Assembly (NCBI RefSeq): GCF_001484605.1
Contig: NZ_CP013747.1
Span: 4,402,001 to 4,466,000 of the forward strand
From: Pseudarthrobacter sulfonivorans
GTDB taxonomy: Bacteria > Actinomycetota > Actinomycetes > Actinomycetales > Micrococcaceae
Length of the DNA: 64,000 nt
Direction: 5' to 3'
Shown: in pieces, positions 58,430 to 64,000 of the stretch
Position numbering within the stretch: position 1 is the stretch's first letter
How the letters are laid out: each line of letters starts with the position of its first letter
The notes under the pieces: generated by a model
Seen by the model: only the letters and a program-made list of their open reading frames with translations
Databases searched by the model: none
Told to the model about the DNA's origin: nothing
Position numbers and translations under genes: made by a program

Positions 58430-59760
58430 TCGTAGAAGATGCGCGCGTAGTGGGTATCGAAGAATCATTTGGTAATGCGCGCGTAGCGGGGTGTCTGCGG
58501 CTGCCGGTTCGCTGGCGGGGGTAGGGCTGCTGCTATGGAGCTGACGATGAGCGAACGCAGGGCTGTCACGAAGGTTCTGGCCACGGAATACCGCCGTGCT
58601 TCCAAGGCCAGGAAGGGCGAGATCCTGGATCAGATCTGCGCGGTGACGGGCTGGCACCGCAGTCATGCTCGCAAGGCGCTGGGTCTGGTCCTGAGGATCA
58701 GGGTTGTCCGTCCCCGCCCGCCGAGGCCGCTGGTCTATGACAGCTCTGTGATCGACGCCCTGCGGTTCTGTTGGGCGGTGCAGGGCACGCCGTGCGGGCG
58801 GCTGCTGGCGGCGGCCCTGCCTGATCTGGTTCCGCGTCTGCGCCGGTTCGAGGAGCTTCAGATCGAGGACGGGACGGCGGCGCTGCTGTTGCGGATAGCG
58901 CCGGCGACCATTGACCGCCGGCTCAAGGCGGACCGGGCCAAACTGGATCCGCGGGGCCGGTCCCATACAAAGCCGGGAACGCTGCTGAAGGACTCCATCC
59001 CGATGCGGACCTGGGCCGAATGGGATGATGCTAGACCCGGTTTCGTGGAGATCGACCTGGTCGGTCACGAGGGCGGCAATTCCCAGGGCGAGTTCTGTTT
59101 CACCCTGGATATCACTGACATCGCGACGGGCTGGACGGAGACCGTATCGGTGCGGAACAAGGCGCAGAAGTGGGTGTTCGCCGCGATCAAAGAGGCGACC
59201 GCGAAGTTCCCCTTTCCCGTCCTGGGCATCGATTCGGACAACGGGTCCGAGTTCATCAACTGGGGGCTTTTTCGCTGGTGCGAGCAGGAGAAACTGACCT
59301 TCACCCGGTCCCGGTCAGGGAACAAGAACGACGGCGCCCACGTGGAGCAGAAGAACTGGCACATCGTCCGTCAGACCGTGGGTTACCACCGGTACGACAC
59401 CCCCGGCGAACTGGATCTGCTGAACCGGATCTGGGAGCTGCAGCGGCTGCTGACCAACCACTTCGGCCCCCAGCAAAAACTCGTCTTCAAGGAGCGCAAC
59501 GGCGCGAAGACCACGAAGAAGTACGACCTACCTGCCACGCCATACCAGCGAGTTCTGGCCGACAAGGGCACGGTCCGCAAAACGGACAAAACCCGACTCG
59601 GCCGAGAAAACCAGCCCCTGAACCCGGCAGCCATTCAACGCCAGATCCAGGCACTCACCGCCGAGCTACTGACGCTCACGACCAGCAAACAAGCCGCCAA
59701 ACCCAAGCCCGCCACGCGCGCACTTCCGAATGATTCCACGAAGACGGCCACGCGCGCATC
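58430..59760 (+). mobile_element. Insertion sequence (DDE/rve transposase, 5-bp duplication)
   Basis: A 1331-base element. Its ends share imperfect ~50-bp inverted repeats, each with two copies of a GATGCGCGCGTAG-like 13-mer 36 bases apart (58438, 58474; right-hand complements at 59748 and 59712) and a common GAATCATT. One transposase gene fills it and no istB-like helper is present. The duplication and gene type would fit an IS1202-like group, but family assignment needs a reference search. With TTGAC as duplication the left end extends 8 bases beyond the matching part. Confidence 0.85.
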
Positions 59761-59764
59761 TTGA
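58535..59764 (+). CDS. DDE transposase with integrase core
   Basis: A 409-residue transposase (405 from the alternative ATG 58547, which has GGAG 6 bases before it). A helix-turn-helix region (GEILDQICAVTGWHRSHARK) is followed by an rve-type catalytic core: Asp in EIDLVGHEGG, Asp in GIDSDNGSEF and Glu in DGAHVEQKNW. The C-terminal ~60 residues are basic and Thr/Ala-rich. The stop codon TGA at 59762-59764 lies in the duplicated target, just outside the element, so the frame leaves the element by its last codons. Confidence 0.92.
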   Translation: MELTMSERRAVTKVLATEYRRASKARKGEILDQICAVTGWHRSHARKALGLVLRIRVVRPRPPRPLVYDSSVIDALRFCWAVQGTPCGRLLAAALPDLVPRLRRFEELQIEDGTAALLLRIAPATIDRRLKADRAKLDPRGRSHTKPGTLLKDSIPMRTWAEWDDARPGFVEIDLVGHEGGNSQGEFCFTLDITDIATGWTETVSVRNKAQKWVFAAIKEATAKFPFPVLGIDSDNGSEFINWGLFRWCEQEKLTFTRSRSGNKNDGAHVEQKNWHIVRQTVGYHRYDTPGELDLLNRIWELQRLLTNHFGPQQKLVFKERNGAKTTKKYDLPATPYQRVLADKGTVRKTDKTRLGRENQPLNPAAIQRQIQALTAELLTLTTSKQAAKPKPATRALPNDSTKTATRAS

Positions 59765-62700
59765 CATGATTCCTCGGGAGAGCGCGTAGTACGCAGTTGA
59801 ACCCCAACCTTTGTCCATGCGGTCGATCGTCAATTCGGCTTGGGCGGCTACAACTGCAGAGTCGAAATCGAATAGCGTCGCAGTCAGGTCTATAACGCTG
59901 GGAATATCCTCTGGGTACTTAAACATTTGCAAGCTGCCAGCGTCATTCAACGATAGCGTCTCCAAGAAATCGGCGAGCTCATTACATCGAACCTGCTGTT
60001 GGTAGGTCAGTTCCGCCTTGGGCCTCTGGGCGAGTAGGTTGAGGAACTTGCGATCGTTGTCAGGTTCAAGATCACGGAGCCAATCAAGCATTTTCCAATC
60101 GGGACGCGACTCTTCTAATTCATCTGCCGCAACCTCTAGGCCAGCACGAGTGAGGATGTCTCGTAAAGCAGTTTGAAGACTAGGGGACGTATGCTTCGCG
60201 CGTTCCACAACTAGTTCTGTCGCTTCCGGAACTGACCCAGTCAGGATTTGCGCGGCCCTAATCTGGGCGGAATGAAGCTGATTTTCCACTAGAAGGGCCT
60301 TGAGATTAGTTCTGCCTTTCGTCACGGGCTTCGCCATATGCGGCAGATGTTCCAACCGCAGGACGTCAAGTAACGATTCTGGCATCTGACGCAACTCTTC
60401 ATGACTTCGAAATCTGAGATCCAGTTCAGCCCGGACGAGCTTTTGCCGCTGCTGGTCATACTTCCCCGCGGCGGATTCGATGGCGGCTCTCATTTTGAGA
60501 GTGATGGGTAACTCCAATAACTGGGTCCAACTGTCCCAGGACGACGGATCACCACTACTGAGATCCGTGATGAGTCGGTTGCAAATTGAGTCCAGATGTC
60601 CTTCTGAAAAGATGGCACCCTCACGGTAAGCCCGCACAGCCGCGTAGAGAACGCTTCGTTCACTACTACTCTCAGTGGCAACGGCGCCTAAGACCGCTGC
60701 TGCCGTCGAGCTGATGCCGGCCGCAAGAATTATCGGTTCTATTTGAGCTGATTGTATTTTTTCAGTCACCCATTCTTTTAACTTTTCAGGTTGCTCGACC
60801 GCGCGAAGTGCGTCTCCTATTTCTGCAAAGAGAGCCACTCTAGGAGCAACCGTTTCCGTTGGGCCGGAGATGACGAATATGCCACTGCCATCGAAGAACT
60901 GAATCGCATCACGTGCCGTAGTTAGGGAAAAGCCTGGGCTCAAACCCCAGTGGGTAGCGATTTCTCCAGCGAGGATACGTACTAATTCAGCAAGTTTGAT
61001 CGAACCATTTGATCTAAGGATCGCTGACGCTTCCACCGCGAACGCATGCATAGCTGCCGTATCCGTTGCTGACCCGTCTAGAGGCCCTAAGGTGCTTCCG
61101 TCTTGCCGGCTAAGTTCATGGCGAGAGACAGCATCATGAACGACCTCAGCCAGCACGCGGGCCCTGCCAACAGGCAACGTATCTAGATCTTTCTCAGCAG
61201 CAAGCAACGTAAGGAGGACGGGAAGTAAGGGTGTTTCGCGGAGAGTAACGTCCCTCCGAAGCGCCTCGTTCACCCAATCAGTTCGTTCTTGCACCCAACG
61301 AGCAGCGTCGGAATCCGACAACGGCCGCTTCTCTGCGGCGCGGCTCAGAATTGCGCTGATCACCCTCTCGCTTTTCTTTGGCGGAAGAAGCGAAAGATCC
61401 TCCCATCCCAGAGTTGCAGCATGCCCGAAGGCGACGTCCCGCGTGGACAGCAAGGTGTCCACGTCGGTAGAGACGGTCTTCATGAACTCGTCGACCTCAC
61501 TGGCTACGGCAGCGCGTCTGTCGTAGGTCTCGTCAAGAGAATCGAGTAACAGGGCCACCCCACCAGATGACAAACGTGCATCCAACTCCCCTCGGATGAG
61601 GGCTCTATCCGCGGCGGCGTCGTCGCGAACTGCTGCAGTCAACAGCCGGTCGCGAAAGCTTGCAGTGTGATCGAGAGCATCGACGTCCTTGAGCGAGACT
61701 CGGAGGGGTAGGGGCGCCGCAGGTAGAGTGCACAATTGGGCAGCCAGAATCCGGATGGCTGTGCTCTTGCCGCCCCCTGGGAGTCCTGTCAGGATGAGGC
61801 GGCCTCTACGGAGAAAGGCCCACAAGAGATCAGCCTCGGCCCTGGTATCGTCCGAATCAGTTGAAACTTTTACGTCGGCGTCGATGTCCTCAATCGGGAT
61901 TGAAGGAAGGCGTGCCCCGAGGCCGCGAAGGTCGATAGACGCACCAGCGCGAATTGCGCGCTCCCTATACCTTTCCAGTGCTCCATGGAGTCTTTCGAGT
62001 TCAGCTGAGGGAGATTCGCCGCTAGTAGCGATTGAAACCCCGGCCCCGCGCAGTTCTGCCAACCACCCTTCGAGCATGTATCCGCCCCGAAGGCGCGCCG
62101 CCTTACCTGCTGCCGAAACCAGTTCCTTCCACGCTTTTCGCCCATTTTCAGCCGTAGCCGGAGAAACCAGTGAACGGAGGTAGAGAGCTCCTATACGCGC
62201 ATCAGCGTGATGAAGCTCCTCAACAGCTAATTCACATAGAACACCACAACGAAGGACTAACTCTTTCTGCTCCGGTGTGAGTACATTCAGTAATCCGTCA
62301 AGATATGAAAGTGCTTCAGCTTCGCCCTTTGTGGGCGGCCCCGGCAGATCCGATCGGTGACGCTCAAGTGCTTTCTGAAGATCCCGAAGCGGACCGCTTA
62401 ATGACCCGCTAACGATGACAAAGCGGTGAGTTTCAGGCGCCAAGGATAACTGGGCAGCTTCAATCCACTGGTCTACTGCCTTTGAAAAGGCTGTTCCCTT
62501 GGTTAAAGTACGCTTCGCTTGAACGAGAGCAGACCAACCCGACTTGAAGTTGACCCTGATGTCGTCAAGTGGGTCTTCCGTCTCTAGGGCAACAGACACT
62601 ACTTGCGAATCTTCATCTGGGATGCCAAAACCTGGCAGAGGATTGCCGGAGAGACCGCATGCAACAGCGTAAGCAGCTACCCCTCTTCGATATTCGACTC

Positions 62701-62770
62701 CAGCGTCACCCGAAGCTCCGGCGACACTCCCCCGCCCCGCCACTGGCTCTGTGCTTTCCGCCACGGTCAC
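59666..62770 (-). CDS. Nuclease-NACHT NTPase, interrupted by the insertion sequence
   Basis: GTG 62770 opens a frame of 1003 native residues (to 59762), then ~31 residues read from the insertion sequence. N-terminal part: a nuclease-like fold with Asp70 and Gln84-x-Lys86 (LVQAKRT), like DUF4297/Cap4-type domains. Middle: P-loop NTPase with Walker A GLPGGGKST (Lys335) and Walker B LLLDSLDE (Asp410, Asp413), the NACHT form. The C-terminal part is helical and repeat-like, as in sensor domains. With the piece at 57808-58425 the ancestral protein had about 1208 residues. An anti-phage role is inferred from architecture; the present copy is probably inactive. Confidence 0.85.
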   Translation of the reverse strand: MTVAESTEPVAGRGSVAGASGDAGVEYRRGVAAYAVACGLSGNPLPGFGIPDEDSQVVSVALETEDPLDDIRVNFKSGWSALVQAKRTLTKGTAFSKAVDQWIEAAQLSLAPETHRFVIVSGSLSGPLRDLQKALERHRSDLPGPPTKGEAEALSYLDGLLNVLTPEQKELVLRCGVLCELAVEELHHADARIGALYLRSLVSPATAENGRKAWKELVSAAGKAARLRGGYMLEGWLAELRGAGVSIATSGESPSAELERLHGALERYRERAIRAGASIDLRGLGARLPSIPIEDIDADVKVSTDSDDTRAEADLLWAFLRRGRLILTGLPGGGKSTAIRILAAQLCTLPAAPLPLRVSLKDVDALDHTASFRDRLLTAAVRDDAAADRALIRGELDARLSSGGVALLLDSLDETYDRRAAVASEVDEFMKTVSTDVDTLLSTRDVAFGHAATLGWEDLSLLPPKKSERVISAILSRAAEKRPLSDSDAARWVQERTDWVNEALRRDVTLRETPLLPVLLTLLAAEKDLDTLPVGRARVLAEVVHDAVSRHELSRQDGSTLGPLDGSATDTAAMHAFAVEASAILRSNGSIKLAELVRILAGEIATHWGLSPGFSLTTARDAIQFFDGSGIFVISGPTETVAPRVALFAEIGDALRAVEQPEKLKEWVTEKIQSAQIEPIILAAGISSTAAAVLGAVATESSSERSVLYAAVRAYREGAIFSEGHLDSICNRLITDLSSGDPSSWDSWTQLLELPITLKMRAAIESAAGKYDQQRQKLVRAELDLRFRSHEELRQMPESLLDVLRLEHLPHMAKPVTKGRTNLKALLVENQLHSAQIRAAQILTGSVPEATELVVERAKHTSPSLQTALRDILTRAGLEVAADELEESRPDWKMLDWLRDLEPDNDRKFLNLLAQRPKAELTYQQQVRCNELADFLETLSLNDAGSLQMFKYPEDIPSVIDLTATLFDFDSAVVAAQAELTIDRMDKGWGSTAYYALSRGIMSRCARGRLRGIIRKCARGGLGFGGLFAGRERQ
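59761..59765 (+). other. Target-site duplication, right copy (TTGAC)
   Basis: Right-hand copy of the 5-bp duplication flanking the insertion sequence; it also supplies the transposase stop codon. Confidence 0.75.
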
Positions 62771-62927
62771 TCATCCTAAGTAGGCAACCCATTTTCGGGT
62801 ATGACCAATATCCTAGCCACTCGCCATTGGCCGAGACCCGCCATGAGCATGTGCACTATGTGCATCAAGGGTTTGGTATGGTCGGTCCTCAGTTGCCGCT
62901 TGTCGCGGCTTCCTTCTGCGACGTGCC

Positions 62928-63842
62928 ATGACATCTGAGCGTTCCCGAAATGCGGCAATCCGTCGAATTCAAGCCTGGTTTGCCCAATTCCACTGGAAAT
63001 GGATTGGCTTTTTGCTAGGGCTCGGCTTCCTCTTGACACTTTCTGCATTCTTTGCCCGCTACTGGGTTGGAGCCCAGGACTTTCAGCAAACGTTTCCCTG
63101 GACTGCACTGGACAAGGACGATCTGGCCGTCGTTCAGTCTGTAGCGGCTAATGTCGGCACTGCATTTCTCACGGCGGGACTGTTCGCCCTTTTCGAACCA
63201 CTGCTTCGAAAGACGGTGCGTGCGGAAGCGAAGTCTGCTGCGTCGGAGGCCATAGGTCCGGTCGAGCAGGGTCTGAAGAAACGGCTGTCATCGCTTGAGC
63301 AGCAGGTCGCGGCGGCAGTCGAAAGCGACATTGAGTCGCAGGACAATGCAATAAAGGCAGCCACGGAAAACCTCACATATCCTACGATGCTCGCCCTTAT
63401 GCGTGAAGCTTCCAAGATCCGTGCTCTTCATGATGACCTCATCGTCACCCACGCCACAGACCCTCCCGAGGAACTGGCCCTCACATTTGCTCTCAGAGAG
63501 TACGAAAAGACATACGATCACCATCCGATCGGAACGGGTTATTCGCTAGTTCTGATGGCGCATTCGAACCAGGCTGCAGCGATTGAACAATCTGAGCAAG
63601 TCTGGGGTCCCGGCCAAGACTTCAGCGAAGTCGCCCACGCCCTGATACTCGAACTAGCCAAAGAAGGGCATAGCATCCGGAGCGACATCGACTGGGATCT
63701 TGTCTCGACACGCATAGTCTCTACTCTGGCAACGGCTATTCGTTCTTGGCGTCGAGACCCCGATCCACATGCCAGCCAGCAAAGCGAGGAGCAGCACCCT
63801 GCTCGAAATTCCCATGTTTTTCATTTCGGTCCCATTCAGTGA
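62928..63842 (+). CDS. Membrane protein with two helices and coiled coil, beside the NACHT gene
   Basis: Not recognised. A 304-residue protein: an amphipathic N-terminal stretch, membrane helix 1 (about residues 24-46), helix 2 (about 74-92), then a long coiled-coil-like region (about 95-145) and a mixed C-terminal domain with a polar tail. It is divergent from the NACHT gene with 157 bases between, so both could share a control region. The layout (two helices plus cytoplasmic sensor-like part) would fit a membrane-acting effector, but this is a guess. Confidence 0.7.
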   Translation: MTSERSRNAAIRRIQAWFAQFHWKWIGFLLGLGFLLTLSAFFARYWVGAQDFQQTFPWTALDKDDLAVVQSVAANVGTAFLTAGLFALFEPLLRKTVRAEAKSAASEAIGPVEQGLKKRLSSLEQQVAAAVESDIESQDNAIKAATENLTYPTMLALMREASKIRALHDDLIVTHATDPPEELALTFALREYEKTYDHHPIGTGYSLVLMAHSNQAAAIEQSEQVWGPGQDFSEVAHALILELAKEGHSIRSDIDWDLVSTRIVSTLATAIRSWRRDPDPHASQQSEEQHPARNSHVFHFGPIQ

Positions 63843-63904
63843 GTGATGCGGGTGGTCAGGGGTTGCAGGTCGGTGGCGACCTTTCAGCTGAGCGACAGTC
63901 ATGT

Positions 63905-64000
63905 TTACAGTCCAAGGCTGATGGCCGCGATGCCGGGGAACACCGCGAACACGACTGTTAAGGGAAGGACGCCAAAGACCAAAGGAATCACACTCGTGCA
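63905..64000 (-). CDS. C-terminal end of a type II secretion/Tad F-type (TadC-like) protein (partial)
   Basis: The last 31 codons of a minus-strand gene that continues beyond the window. The hydrophobic IPLVFGVLPLTVVFAVFPG and its following AISLGL end are typical of the final helix of TadB/TadC-type GspF proteins. An ATG at 63902, two bases after the stop, opens a further minus-strand frame, as expected where a pilin or the next tad gene should follow, but that frame soon overlaps the plus-strand membrane gene and looks non-native, so the tad operon seems cut here. Confidence 0.6.
   Translation of the reverse strand, partial: CTSVIPLVFGVLPLTVVFAVFPGIAAISLGL

Noticed and set aside
63654..63902. 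82-codon minus-strand frame starting after the TadC-like stop
   Set aside because: Its start position is suggestive, but most of it is antisense to the membrane protein gene and does not read like a pilin; mentioned only as a possible breakpoint.

Overview
The window is high-GC DNA (mostly mid-60s percent G+C by eye) with very dense, often 4-base-overlapping genes, GTG/TTG starts, MsiK-type sugar transporters without an own ATPase, a class Ib ribonucleotide reductase and actinobacterial signalling families. The gene set and order (nadD, rsfS, tRNA-Ala, giant Ig-like protein, MoxR/DUF58/FHA/kinase) suggest an Arthrobacter-like member of the Micrococcaceae. This is an inference from protein flavour, not from a database match.

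Positions 1-46.8 kb look like core chromosome. nadD (partial), a proline/alanine-rich membrane protein and rsfS lead into the first of two identical tRNA-Ala(GGC) genes. Between the two tRNAs lies one apparent transcription unit of about 16 kb: a 2028-residue secreted Ig-like/FN3 protein, a MoxR ATPase, a DUF58 protein, a transglutaminase-like membrane protein without the catalytic cysteine, an RDD-FHA protein, a PP2C phosphatase, an FHA protein and a Ser/Thr kinase with an extracellular FN3-like tail. Then come a fatty-acid cyclopropane synthase, YjdM, a flavoprotein, an RlmG/RsmC-like methyltransferase, a ROK regulator with a sugar ABC transporter, a second MoxR operon of Bat type (MoxR, DUF58, small membrane protein, two VWA proteins, TPR protein), metF and metE behind a structured leader, a LysR regulator, an FAD oxidoreductase/DUF1365/CFA synthase operon, and nrdHIE with nrdF separated by a small two-repeat protein.

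From about 46.8 to 63.9 kb the character changes: lower G+C, long non-coding stretches, decayed gene pieces and secreted or conflict-type genes. It holds a Tat-exported protein of two tandem beta-trefoils, a secreted FN3 protein, a 5'-truncated NB-ARC/TPR regulator, three copies of a ~95-bp non-coding repeat each upstream of a minus-strand gene, a large protein with a PD-(D/E)XK nuclease core, and a nuclease-NACHT protein of about 1208 residues split by an insertion sequence whose 5-bp target duplication can be read directly. A divergent membrane protein accompanies the NACHT gene. The last 96 bases are the end of a type II secretion/Tad F-type protein on the minus strand, so the accessory block seems to sit next to a Tad pilus locus.

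The most interesting items are the giant-adhesin/MoxR/phospho-signalling operon, the metF leader that can pair with its own start codon, the three repeats with secreted genes, and the nuclease/NACHT defence-like pair.
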